From the NCBI RefSeq assembly GCF_002019635.1, contig NZ_KV917371.1, forward strand, positions 1,364,001 through 1,428,000: a stretch of DNA of 64,000 bases, in the 5' to 3' direction. The stretch comes from Metabacillus halosaccharovorans. GTDB taxonomy: Bacteria; Bacillota; Bacilli; Bacillales; Bacillaceae. The notes beneath the pieces were generated by a model. The model saw nothing but the letters and a program-made list of their open reading frames with translations, did not search any database and had not been told where the DNA came from. Within the stretch, counting starts at the first letter, position 1. Each line of letters begins with the position of its first letter. The position numbers were made by a program, and so were the translations under genes. Positions 45,395 through 54,108 of this stretch are shown one piece after another.

Positions 45395-46894
45395 TCAAGT
45401 TCCATATGTCTGATCTCTTTCAACAATTTTATCTCGAACTTGCTGTCCGCTTAACGTCACCATAGGCATTCCTCCGCCAGGGTTGACCGTTCCACCGACG
45501 AAATATAAATTTTCATATCGTTTACTTTGCTTACTATGTTTAAAGCCCTTGTTTTTCTTCCGATCAGATACAGTGCCATATATTGAACCCCGATCAGAAT
45601 TATATGTACGTTGGATGTCTTCCGGTGTCCAAATATCTTTCGTCACGATATTTTCCCGCAATTGATCAAGCCCCATCTTTTCCAATTTCATCAATACTTT
45701 TTCAGCAAATGCCTCATAATCTTCTTGGGTAAATGGGTTATCTTTTATATAAGGAATATGCGGCAGAATTTTTAAATTTTCATAGCCGGACCTAGCCTGA
45801 GACAGATCTGTTTTATTGACATTAACAAGATATATGACAGGATCGTCCGGCAATTCATGGCTGTGAAAGATTTTATCCATTTGCTGCTTGAGGTTTTCTG
45901 AAAAGAAAAAATTGTGATGGCTTAGCTGTGGGTAGCTTTTTTTCACTCCTACATGGATGACCAACCCAGAACTCGCTGGTTCAAACTTCTTTTTAAGTTT
46001 ACGAATTAATGATTCTTTTTCTTGAAGTAATTTTGTGTATACCGGAATTACTTCCATATTGGCGATATAGTGATCTGCTGTCAGCAATTCTCCACTCTCC
46101 AGCATTGCTCCGGTAATTTTGCCTTTTTCTTTTTGTAATTGAATGATAGCCTGATTCGTATACAATTGAACCCCTATTTCCTCAGCCAATCTTACAAGAC
46201 CACGTGCAAGCAAATGCATGCCTCCTGGTACATACCACACTCCCTGAGCATGTTGCATATAAATCATCATATTTAAAACAGCTGGTGCATCATAAGGGGA
46301 GGATCCTACATATTTAATGAAATATGAAAGCATGTCACGAAATTGCGGATTACTAATTCTTTTGTCAATCGCTTCATACATCGTTGATCCCAAATCAAAT
46401 GCCTTGATAGATTTAAAAATACCATGATAGCCCATCACTTCTTTTGTACTGTCAAAACCTTTTTGAAAATATCCTTCCTCTGTAATGTCATATAGTTTTT
46501 TAGAATAATTGAGCAATTGTTTGTATTCGTCAATATCGCTTTGTGTCAAATTAGCATTTTTCTCAAGCATGTCTTGAAGACTCTCATACAAATCGATCAC
46601 ATTACCATTTGGAAAAAAAGAACGCCACTGATGCTCCAGTCGTAATAGCGGAACATAGTCCTTCATCCTTTTCCCGCTTGCAGCAAATAATCTTTCAAAA
46701 ATATGGGGCATTGTTAAAATTGATGGTCCGAGATCAAAGCCAAAGCCGTCTTGCTCAAGCCGGTTCAATTTTCCCCCTAAATGGTTATTCTTTTCATATA
46801 AAGATACCGCATACCCACTTTGAGCAAGAGAGATAGCTGCGGATAAACCACCCAACCCTCCACCAATAACTAGCACTTTTTTCCGTTCATCCAT
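45395..46894 (-). CDS. crtP: C30 carotenoid oxygenase (CrtP/CrtNb type)
   Basis: About 499 residues from the ATG at 46894; a GTG 27 bases upstream has no ribosome binding site. The FAD motif VLVIGGGLGGLSAAISLAQSGYAVSLYEKN, the block LGGKLNRLEQDGFGFDLGPSILTMP and the C-terminal FVGGTVNPGGGMPMVTLSGQQV define the phytoene-desaturase-like family. As the second CrtN-like gene in the cluster, with LTMP and YVGSSPYDAPAVLNMMIYMQHAQGVWYVPGG, it fits the terminal oxygenase (CrtP, also called CrtNb) that turns the end methyl of diaponeurosporene or diapolycopene into an aldehyde or acid. Confidence 0.85.
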   Translation of the reverse strand: MDERKKVLVIGGGLGGLSAAISLAQSGYAVSLYEKNNHLGGKLNRLEQDGFGFDLGPSILTMPHIFERLFAASGKRMKDYVPLLRLEHQWRSFFPNGNVIDLYESLQDMLEKNANLTQSDIDEYKQLLNYSKKLYDITEEGYFQKGFDSTKEVMGYHGIFKSIKAFDLGSTMYEAIDKRISNPQFRDMLSYFIKYVGSSPYDAPAVLNMMIYMQHAQGVWYVPGGMHLLARGLVRLAEEIGVQLYTNQAIIQLQKEKGKITGAMLESGELLTADHYIANMEVIPVYTKLLQEKESLIRKLKKKFEPASSGLVIHVGVKKSYPQLSHHNFFFSENLKQQMDKIFHSHELPDDPVIYLVNVNKTDLSQARSGYENLKILPHIPYIKDNPFTQEDYEAFAEKVLMKLEKMGLDQLRENIVTKDIWTPEDIQRTYNSDRGSIYGTVSDRKKNKGFKHSKQSKRYENLYFVGGTVNPGGGMPMVTLSGQQVRDKIVERDQTYGT

Positions 46895-46928
46895 CTCGCT
46901 CCATCCTTTCTCCGTCCTCACGTCAATA

Positions 46929-47783
46929 TTAGTGACTAATCGCTTTTCTTATAGCATTCATTTTTTCCTCGGCTACATAGTTCCTCCATGATAAACAATC
47001 ATAATGATGAGCCCGTACAGAGTTTAGAATTTCTCTATAGACTTGCGCAGAAAGAGAAACAGGCAGCTGACTATCTTCATCAAAGTAAGTGATATTTTCA
47101 AAGAACCCTTCATAAAGTTCCTCTGCCCTTAAGGCTAGTTTTTCCCAGAGTTGAATGAAATTCATATTAATAATTCTGTTTTGCAAATCAGAGCGTGAAT
47201 ATTGATACCTGACTAGTTCTTCTTCTGGTAAGTAGATTCGTTGCTTTTCAAAAAAATCTTCCCCCACATCTCTTAAAATGTTCGTCATTTGCATAGCAAT
47301 TCCCAAGTTCACCGCAGGGCCACTTAAGTCACGGGGAGTATTGGAGGCAATAATCGGAAGAAGCATTCGCCCCACCGATCCGGCAACATAATAGCTGTAT
47401 TGCTCCAAGTCCTGCATCGTTTTCGGGGCTGAAAAGTGTACATCCATCAACTGTCCATTTAGTTGATCATAAAAAGGCTTAATCGACATTGGATAATCAT
47501 CAAACACCGAGCGTAAAGCTCTCCATAAGGGCACATCCGGTTCTGCACGATTTTGAAATAAATCCAGTTCTTTCTTTAATTGCTCTAATGCTCGCAGCTT
47601 TTCTGCTTTTATTCTGCTTTCATCGACACAATCATCCGCAATTCTGCAAAAGGCATAGATCGCAAAGACAGCATTTGACTTCTCCTTAGGGAGCTTTGAA
47701 AAGGCATAATAAAAACTTTTCGAATGCCTTCGAATAATTTCTTCACAATAAATAAAATCAGCTTGCTTTTGCCTCCAATTCAT
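46929..47783 (-). CDS. crtM: 4,4'-diapophytoene synthase
   Basis: About 284 residues. Start chosen at 47783, which has GGAGG upstream; an earlier in-frame ATG lies inside crtN. The two aspartate-rich motifs of squalene/phytoene synthases are present: FCRIADDCVDE and NILRDVGEDFFEKQRIYLP, together with HSKSFYYAFSKLPKEKSNAVFAIYAFCR near the N-terminus. It joins two farnesyl diphosphates to the C30 skeleton dehydrosqualene, the committed step. The short spacing to crtN and crtP shows a common operon. Confidence 0.92.
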   Translation of the reverse strand: MNWRQKQADFIYCEEIIRRHSKSFYYAFSKLPKEKSNAVFAIYAFCRIADDCVDESRIKAEKLRALEQLKKELDLFQNRAEPDVPLWRALRSVFDDYPMSIKPFYDQLNGQLMDVHFSAPKTMQDLEQYSYYVAGSVGRMLLPIIASNTPRDLSGPAVNLGIAMQMTNILRDVGEDFFEKQRIYLPEEELVRYQYSRSDLQNRIINMNFIQLWEKLALRAEELYEGFFENITYFDEDSQLPVSLSAQVYREILNSVRAHHYDCLSWRNYVAEEKMNAIRKAISH

Positions 47784-47821
47784 GTTGCTCTCCTCCTTCA
47801 AAACGTTAGTGGTAATCCATC

Positions 47822-49327
47822 TCATCCTTGGTCATCCAATAACAATTCCTGAACGGCAATTTTGGCGGATAGCAACACAATCGGTACACCTGCTCCTGGA
47901 TGGGTACTGCTCCCCGCAAAATATAAATGTTCACAATGGGTCGATTTACTTTGTGGTCGCATATGATTACTTTGTGATAAAGTTGGCTGTAATCCAAAAC
48001 AGGCACCATTGTAAGCATGAAACTTAGATTCAAAGTCTTTTGGAGTCATATACGTTTCCGTAACAATCTCGTTTTCTATCTGTTCAAAGCCCTTAATTTT
48101 CTTAAGTGACTGCAAAATGTATTGGCGATAATATTGAATCGTTTCATTATTCCATTCATATTTAGCAGTTGATAAATCAGAGACAGGCATCAGAATATAT
48201 AAACCATCTTTTCCTTCCGGTGCGAGCGAAGGATCTTTTTTAGACGCAATATACACATAGAATGATCCATTTTCCAATTGGTTTCCTTCGAAAATATCGG
48301 TCAAGTTTTGTTCCAGATTTTCATTAAAAATGAAATTATGAACATGGTCGATTTCTTCATATTTGCGGTTCATGCCCAAATACATTAAAAAGCAAGAACA
48401 AGAGTATTTCATACTATCAATCTTTTTATCTGTATATTTTCCTTTTGCTTTTACATCTTTAATAAGATGTTTCATAGCAAATGGAAAATCAGCATTACAG
48501 ACAATATAATCAGCGTTGATTGTCTGATTTCCAAGGCGAATGCCAGTTGCTCTTCCATGCTCGATACATATTTCATCTACAGGACTGTTGTAATGAATCT
48601 TCCCCCCCAATTCCAGAAAGAGTTTTTCCATCGCAGTTGCCATTGTATACATTCCTCCTTTGATAAACCAAACACCATAGAGGAATTCAATCATCGGGAT
48701 CATCGTATATAATGAAGGACCGTTATAGGGGGAAATCCCTATGTACAAGGTTTGGAAACTGATCATTTGCTTTAGACGTTCATTCTTTATGTATTTGCCA
48801 ATGAACTGATCTGCACTGTCCAATGTTTTCAACTTCAGTGCTTGCTTAAGGGTGGACGGATTGTAAAAGTCTTTTGGCTGACGAAATGGTCGTTGAATAA
48901 AATGATTTTTTGCTACTAAAAATCGCTTATAAATTTCTTGGAGATATCGGAAGAAGCCTTCTGTATCTTCTTCACTTATGCTTTCGATCGTTTTCGTAAG
49001 TGATGTTAAATCAGAGGAAATATCATATGGATGTTCAGGATCATCGCCAAAATATACACGATACATTGGATCAAGCCTTTGCATTGGGATATAATCATCC
49101 GGATTGCGGCCACAAAGTTCAAAGATTTCTTGATATAGTTCTGGCATCATCACAATACTTGGTCCCAAATCGAATTGATAACCATCCAATTCAATCCTAT
49201 GCATTTTACCGCCTGGCATCGATTCTTTTTCATATAACTCCACATCATATCCTGCATGTTGAAGACGAATTGCACTAGCCAAACCGGCAACGCCTGCCCC
49301 AATCACGACTATTTTCTTTTTCATCAT
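47822..49327 (-). CDS. crtN: 4,4'-diapophytoene desaturase
   Basis: A 501-residue FAD enzyme: VVIGAGVAGLASAIRLQHAGYDVELYEKE at the N-terminus, MPGGKMHRIELDGYQFDLGPSIVMMP next, and FAGSSTHPGAGVPIVLLSAKIA at the C-terminus. CrtN introduces the conjugated double bonds that give yellow 4,4'-diaponeurosporene or red diapolycopene. First gene of the crt operon. The -35 of its promoter is covered by a long palindrome, pointing to a repressor. Confidence 0.92.
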   Translation of the reverse strand: MMKKKIVVIGAGVAGLASAIRLQHAGYDVELYEKESMPGGKMHRIELDGYQFDLGPSIVMMPELYQEIFELCGRNPDDYIPMQRLDPMYRVYFGDDPEHPYDISSDLTSLTKTIESISEEDTEGFFRYLQEIYKRFLVAKNHFIQRPFRQPKDFYNPSTLKQALKLKTLDSADQFIGKYIKNERLKQMISFQTLYIGISPYNGPSLYTMIPMIEFLYGVWFIKGGMYTMATAMEKLFLELGGKIHYNSPVDEICIEHGRATGIRLGNQTINADYIVCNADFPFAMKHLIKDVKAKGKYTDKKIDSMKYSCSCFLMYLGMNRKYEEIDHVHNFIFNENLEQNLTDIFEGNQLENGSFYVYIASKKDPSLAPEGKDGLYILMPVSDLSTAKYEWNNETIQYYRQYILQSLKKIKGFEQIENEIVTETYMTPKDFESKFHAYNGACFGLQPTLSQSNHMRPQSKSTHCEHLYFAGSSTHPGAGVPIVLLSAKIAVQELLLDDQG

Positions 49328-49427
49328 TCAATCCTCACATTTCCTATTTTTTCAAGATAATAGGTACCTTTTTAGATACTTTAATGTAAACTATTTTCTC
49401 AAAGGTTATCATTCTTTCTTTTTAAAC

Positions 49428-49458
49428 ATTATATACGGTTGTACAAGTTTTGTACAAC
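49428..49458 (-). promoter_or_regulatory. crt operon promoter overlapped by a TTGTACAA palindrome
   Basis: On the minus strand, TTGTAC, 18 bases, TATAAT (49428-49433). A 21-base palindrome at 49438-49458 with perfect 9-base arms GTTGTACAA and TTGTACAAC occupies the -35 and spacer. Such placement and symmetry fit an operator for a MerR/CarH-type repressor of carotenoid genes; the divergent regulator is now a pseudogene. Confidence 0.75.
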
Positions 49459-49510
49459 TATAAGTGTTTTATTCGACAAAAAAACAATAATAATGGCAAT
49501 ATTAGAGCCT

Positions 49511-49558
49511 TTTTGTATAGTGTCATGATAAAATAGTTATACAAAAAGTTATACAAAA
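49511..49558. promoter_or_regulatory. TATACAAAA repeats upstream of the dead regulator
   Basis: Two perfect tandem copies of AGTTATACAAAA (49535-49546 and 49547-49558) and one inverted TTTTGTATA (49511-49519). Together with the palindrome at 49438-49458 they look like multiple binding sites for the MerR-type regulator in its own promoter region. Confidence 0.65.
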
Positions 49559-49577
49559 CGGCTAAGGATTGAATAAG

Positions 49578-50394
49578 ATGGATGCAAAAGATAAACAATA
49601 TTATTTAATTAACCAAACAGGTCATTCGCAAATGGGAAACTCGATATCAAGTGATTGAACCAAAGCGCTTAGAAAACCGCTACAAAGTTTATACTTTTGA
49701 AGATTTATTTACATTGAAGGCACTTAAAGCTTATAGGGCTGAGGGGACATCGATGAAAAAGCGGTCCAATTGTTAGCAAGCCAAAATTCAATTAGGGACT
49801 CATTTCATCAACCAAATCCAGTTGAAATAAGTCCTTTTGTAGTAGAATTAATTGATAGCAGTCTGTATAAGACGAAGAGTCGCTTATTTTATTATTAACA
49901 AAAGCACATCATAAGCATGGATTAGACTTGTTTTTACAAAATACAAGAGATTGGGATGAAAGTCAGGAAACGGTTGCTAGTTTGGTAGTTAGAGATTTTT
50001 TAGCACAAATCAGCCGAAATTTTCAGAATGTACTCATGCTCCATGTGTCCTAGGCTTTTGTCTTCCCTATGAGCTGCACAAAATTCCCCTTCCGATTATG
50101 TTATTAAGATTGAAGATGAAGGGTTGGCAAACAACGCTGGTTGGAGCATCGCCCAAGTATTCATCCATTGAGACATTGGGGAAACGAATACAGCCACAAA
50201 AGGTGCTACTTTCTGCATCGACCACCATTCCCTTTCAAAAGGATGATAATCTCCTTATCAATTTAGATAATATGGCGATGTAATATAAAGATATTGATTT
50301 TTATATTGGTGGAAGAGGGGGATGGGAATATACAAGGCTTCTAAAACCTGAGCATCTTAAAATTACAACTAGTCTCGAAGATATTCTAGGTTAA
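49578..50394 (+). pseudogene. Decayed MerR/B12-binding regulator of the CarH/LitR type
   Basis: No single frame is intact, but successive frames read as one regulator of about 270 residues. An ATG at 49578 starts MDAKDKQYYLINQTGHSQ. Another frame gives the MerR DNA-binding part RKWETRYQVIEPKRLENRYKVYTFEDL. Next come DEKAVQLLASQNSI and PFVVELIDSSLY, then KAHHKHGLDLFLQ and SLVVRDFLAQI. The last long piece has ELHKIPLPIMLLRLKMKGWQTTLVGASPKYSS and KVLLSAS, matching the Rossmann-like B12-binding domain of CarH/LitR, and the frame ends near DIL at 50394. At least four frameshifts separate the pieces. In relatives such proteins bind adenosylcobalamin and repress carotenoid genes in the dark. Its place, divergent from crtN, supports that role before decay. 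Confidence 0.82.
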
Positions 50395-50607
50395 ATTAAT
50401 TTTGCACGGGGCAGTTTTTTTGTGTTGACTTCATTTATATTTTAGATAACTAATGATAGATTACTTATTTTCTACTTCATTTATATTAAAAAAATTAGGC
50501 ATAACTATTAATTTTTGTTTTTACTACCTCTCTTTTATGGAATCTAGCTATTATGTCCAAACTCACTTATTCCTTTTCCATATACTAATAAAAAGGGAGG
50601 TGAGAGA

Positions 50608-51279
50608 GTGAGTAAAAATAAGAATAGTTCTTCGCGTAAGGATGAAGAGAACGTGAGTATTAATGAGCATAGTTCGTTATGTAAAGATATAGCAAAAATA
50701 GAATCAGCACACCAAGAGTGTATTGACCGTGCTTATCGTATTCCCATATTTTTAAGTACCACAACACATTTAAATGACAACCAACAACGGTTTCTAAACC
50801 GGCTAATTTTAGAGATTGAGAATGCATTGCTTTTTCCACGTACATTACCATTAAGCGAAAGTTATCCCGAATCCATTTTAACTGATATTCGTCGGTTAGT
50901 TTCATCAAGCTATGGTATGTTGGCAGTTAACCTTCGTCGTTTTGAAATTCAAACTGTTGATGTCAATGCCGGTCCCCTTCCACCATCCACTCCATTCTGG
51001 ACAGGATCTGTTTATTCACAAGTAGAACCTTCTATGGCTTTTCAATTTGGTCTCCCCTTATTATTAGTAAGGGAAGAAGATACTGATGCAAATAATGGAA
51101 TTTGGGCAGGAGGAATTGCCCCACTCAACCTATTTATAGTTTGGCATTCTGAAACTCAAACTGTAGATCAATTCTTTAACACTCCTGAATGGAGATCAGC
51201 CTTTGCAAATTGGAGTGCACAAGTAAGAAATGCTTTTTATATACAGACAGAGCCTCAGTTCAAGTACAGATGTGAATGA
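50608..51279 (+). CDS. Orphan protein with TIR/deoxyribosyltransferase-like features
   Basis: A 223-residue soluble protein starting at GTG behind a very good GGGAGGTGAG site. I do not recognise the family with certainty. Residues of about 45-175 alternate strands and helices as in the TIR/nucleoside 2-deoxyribosyltransferase fold: IPIFLSTTTHLNDNQQRFLNRLILEIE, then ESILTDIRRLVSSSYGMLAVNLRRFE, then SQVEPSMAFQFGLPLLLVREED, where the Glu in VEPSMA is where the catalytic glutamate of these folds would sit. The N-terminal 40 residues are charged and may bind a partner. No signal peptide or membrane helix. It is a single gene with its own terminator. NAD-consuming TIR effectors and nucleotide hydrolases share this outline, but this is inference from pattern only. 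Confidence 0.65.
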   Translation: MSKNKNSSSRKDEENVSINEHSSLCKDIAKIESAHQECIDRAYRIPIFLSTTTHLNDNQQRFLNRLILEIENALLFPRTLPLSESYPESILTDIRRLVSSSYGMLAVNLRRFEIQTVDVNAGPLPPSTPFWTGSVYSQVEPSMAFQFGLPLLLVREEDTDANNGIWAGGIAPLNLFIVWHSETQTVDQFFNTPEWRSAFANWSAQVRNAFYIQTEPQFKYRCE

Positions 51280-51296
51280 TAACCTGATACTCTAGC

Positions 51297-51351
51297 AAAA
51301 AGTCGAAAATAGACAAGGTTTTGCTCACCTTTCTAAATTTCCGACTTTTTT
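51297..51351 (+). terminator. Long hairpin terminator downstream of the orphan gene
   Basis: Nested arms AAAAAGTCG, AAATAGA, AAGG pair with CCTT, TCTAAATTT, CGACTTTTT, and end in a T-run. Confidence 0.8.
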
Positions 51352-51543
51352 CACATGAAAACAAAATAATTTACTTCATAGTTTTGGGTACTTCTATCAA
51401 CTGACGAATTACTTTCATTAATTGAGTTGTTCTTGAGAAATTCACTTACATTACATTTGTTGTTAATTATGGTATGGTTCTCCACGTTATATCTAAATGA
51501 GGAAATGAATTGGAATGACTCTATCAAACATACTAAACTCTAC

Positions 51544-52425
51544 CTATTTTCCAAACCTTTTGCGATAACCGCATTTTCTACATAGTTCCTCCACTGCCAC
51601 TCTTTGTGAAAAACCATCTACAAGGTTTTTTGCTCTATCCATCTCGATAATATCAGAAAATGAATGATCATTAATATTTCCAAGATTGATAACACCTTCA
51701 CCATCTAGACAACAAGGAATAACAGTTCCATTTGCTAAAATACCTGCTTGATTTCGCAGGCCATAGCAGAAGCCCTTGCCATCATCTTCTTCTTCATGTA
51801 ACGCAGGCCACTGAAACTCGTAATCTTGATTGATAAAGATACGATCCGCAATCTTCACACCGCTTCCAGGAACGACCTTCTCTTCAATTTTGTAATCTAA
51901 CTCAAATTCGTTCTCAATCATTTCTAGTAAATCTCTATTTCGTTTTCTTTCAATGTTCGTCACATTATCTTGTGTAAGATTCCATAATCTTAGCGAAATA
52001 ATCATGTCTGATTGGCTCGTTGCTTCTTTAATAAAAGAAAGAATACTTCTCACATACCCTTCCTTATCTTTAGAACCAATATGACCATCAAAGCTATGGA
52101 GTGAGAAGTTCATTTGTCTAAGCGCAGGCTTATTTAATAATTTTTCTCTTTTTTTATTAATTAATGTTCCATTTGTTGTGATATTAACTTTAAATCCCTT
52201 TTCATGACTTAAGTCTAACAATTGGTCTATTTTAGGGTGGAGCAGCGGCTCACCTTTCACATGTAAATAAATGTAGTCTGTGTGTGGTTTTATTTGGTCT
52301 AATCTCTTAGAAAAATCCTCCACAGAAATGAATTGCTTCTGTCGTTCCGTTGGCGGACAAAAGCTGCATGCAAGATTACATACACTTGTAATCTCTAAGT
52401 AAAACTTCTTAAATTTTTTCACCAT
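51544..52425 (-). CDS. Radical SAM/SPASM domain protein
   Basis: About 293 residues, starting at the ATG at 52425 behind GAGG; a TTG one codon upstream is too close to that site. The radical SAM cluster motif is CNLACSFC (CxxxCxxC) near residue 16, with GEPLLHP and ITTNGTLI following. The C-terminal SPASM part has CYGLRNQAGILANGTVIPCC and CRKCGYRKRF, supplying ligands for an auxiliary iron-sulfur cluster. Such enzymes modify peptides or act as maturases. No small peptide gene lies beside it, so the substrate is unknown; a housekeeping role is equally possible. Confidence 0.85.
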   Translation of the reverse strand: MVKKFKKFYLEITSVCNLACSFCPPTERQKQFISVEDFSKRLDQIKPHTDYIYLHVKGEPLLHPKIDQLLDLSHEKGFKVNITTNGTLINKKREKLLNKPALRQMNFSLHSFDGHIGSKDKEGYVRSILSFIKEATSQSDMIISLRLWNLTQDNVTNIERKRNRDLLEMIENEFELDYKIEEKVVPGSGVKIADRIFINQDYEFQWPALHEEEDDGKGFCYGLRNQAGILANGTVIPCCLDGEGVINLGNINDHSFSDIIEMDRAKNLVDGFSQRVAVEELCRKCGYRKRFGK

Positions 52426-52609
52426 CAATTCCTCACTTCTTTGACTACTTAAAACAATCTAAACTATTATTCTACCACTATTACAGCATATTTTTTTATA
52501 AATGCATACATGCTTATTAAAAGAAACTGTCATTACCTATATACCTTCATTTGTAGAGAAAAAGATGATTAAAAGGATTTATAAGGACTAAAAAAGTACA
52601 AGCACAATA

Positions 52610-52656
52610 AAATACGAGGTCCTACCTAAATATATAGACAGGACCTCGTATTTTTA
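52610..52656 (-). terminator. Terminator downstream of the amino-acid ABC operon
   Basis: Arms AAATACGAGGTCCT and AGGACCTCGTATTT, followed by Ts on the minus strand side. It overlaps the last bases of the ATPase gene. Confidence 0.85.
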
Positions 52657-53397
52657 TTTCAACATTGTCGTCTTTAAAAACTCCTGAGTTCTCTCCTCTT
52701 TCGGATGGTTGAAAAATTGCTCAGGGTTGCCGCGCTCAATAATTTTCCCATCGTGCATGTACACAATCCAATCCGCTACTTCTCTAGCAAATCCCATTTC
52801 ATGGGTGACAACAACCATCGTCATTCCTTCTTCAGCTAATTCTTTCATGGTTTTTAAAACCTCTCCCACAAGCTCGGGGTCGAGTGCAGAAGTAGGCTCA
52901 TCAAAAAGCATAATGTCTGGTTCCATCGCAAGCGCCCTCGCAATTGCCACCCGTTGCTTTTGCCCGCCTGATAGTTTACTAGGATAGACATCTGACTTAT
53001 CCTCCAAACCTACTTTATTCAGTAATTGTTTTGCTTTGAGGATTGCCTTCTTCTTTTCAACGCCTTTTACTGTTATAGGAGCCTCGATAATATTTTCCAA
53101 AACAGTTTTGTGTGGGAATAAGTTGAAATGTTGAAATACCATGCCTATCTTTTCCCTAATCTTATTGAGGTTATCAGTACCTGGGTCTACCTCATTTCCT
53201 TCAATTATTATATTGCCGTTATCCTTTTTTTCTAAAAAGTTCAAACAGCGAAGGAGGGTACTTTTCCCTGAGCCGCTCGCTCCTACTAAACAAACGACAT
53301 CACTTTCGAAAACTGTCATATTGATATTTTTTAATACATGTAGATCTCCAAATGATTTATTCAATTGATTTATCTTGATCATTTCCTTTGTGCTCAA
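52654..53397 (-). CDS. Polar amino acid ABC importer, ATP-binding protein
   Basis: A 247-residue GlnQ/HisP-type ATPase: Walker [11 protein letters not shown]-loop [12 protein letters not shown], signature LSGGQKQR, Walker B IMLFDEP, switch histidine [14 protein letters not shown]. Last gene of a three-gene importer operon (binding protein, permease, ATPase), 12 bases after the permease. Confidence 0.92.
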   Translation of the reverse strand: MSTKEMIKINQLNKSFGDLHVLKNINMTVFESDVVCLVGASGSGKSTLLRCLNFLEKKDNGNIIIEGNEVDPGTDNLNKIREKIGMVFQHFNLFPHKTVLENIIEAPITVKGVEKKKAILKAKQLLNKVGLEDKSDVYPSKLSGGQKQRVAIARALAMEPDIMLFDEPTSALDPELVGEVLKTMKELAEEGMTMVVVTHEMGFAREVADWIVYMHDGKIIERGNPEQFFNHPKEERTQEFLKTTMLK

Positions 53398-53409
53398 TGT
53401 CCTCGCCTC

Positions 53410-54099
53410 CTATCTATCGCTTACTGCTAATTTCAGTTCAAATCTTTTTACTAGGAATGTCATTAGCGCTACTAGTAATAAATAGTATATTGCTACAATG
53501 AGTAAATAGGTCATTTCGTCAAAATTATTGGACCCTAGTGTTGTTGCCACATTGAACAGCTCATTCATCGAGATAAATGCGGCTAATGAAGAATCTTTTA
53601 AGCCTATGATAAATTGGTTGCCTAAAGGCGGCAGCGCCCGACGGAATGCCTGCGGAAGAATAATCCTCCTTAATGTCAGTGCTTTTGTCATCCCCAAAGA
53701 GCGTCCTGCCTCCATCTGACCTTTGTCGACTGCCTGAATCGCTCCTCGAAGGATTTCAGAAATATAGGCCCCATTATGTAACGCCAGTGCAAATGAAGCA
53801 GCCCAGAAGTCAGGAAGCAGGAAAATCCCACTAATTCCGAAGTAGAGGATAAATATTTGAACAATCAGTGGTGTTCCGCGGACCAAATAGACATATGTAT
53901 CTGAAATAAGTTCTAGTATTTTTATTTTAGAGATTTTTAATAAAGCAAAGAAAAGTCCGATAACAATTCCGAGTAAGATCGAAACAACTGTCAGCTCTAA
54001 TGTTAAAAGCATAGCTTTTAAGAATACACCTTTTGTTTCTGTTAGTACGTCGAAAAAATGTGAAAAACTTGGCAATGTACCTACTTCCTTTCTTTCCAT
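53410..54099 (-). CDS. Polar amino acid ABC importer, permease
   Basis: A 229-residue permease of the HisMQ family with about five helices and the signatures GIVIGLFFALLK, YVYLVRGTPLIVQIFILYFG and the EAA loop EAGRSLGMTKALTLRRIILPQAFRRALPPLGNQFI. It lies 9 bases after the binding-protein gene. One permease gene is enough, acting as a homodimer. Confidence 0.92.
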   Translation of the reverse strand: MERKEVGTLPSFSHFFDVLTETKGVFLKAMLLTLELTVVSILLGIVIGLFFALLKISKIKILELISDTYVYLVRGTPLIVQIFILYFGISGIFLLPDFWAASFALALHNGAYISEILRGAIQAVDKGQMEAGRSLGMTKALTLRRIILPQAFRRALPPLGNQFIIGLKDSSLAAFISMNELFNVATTLGSNNFDEMTYLLIVAIYYLLLVALMTFLVKRFELKLAVSDR

Positions 54100-54108
54100 G
54101 GTGTTGAT

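Noticed and set aside
50098-50283. Stand-alone 61-residue gene
   Set aside because: It is the B12-binding piece of the decayed MerR regulator, continuous in sense with the other fragments.
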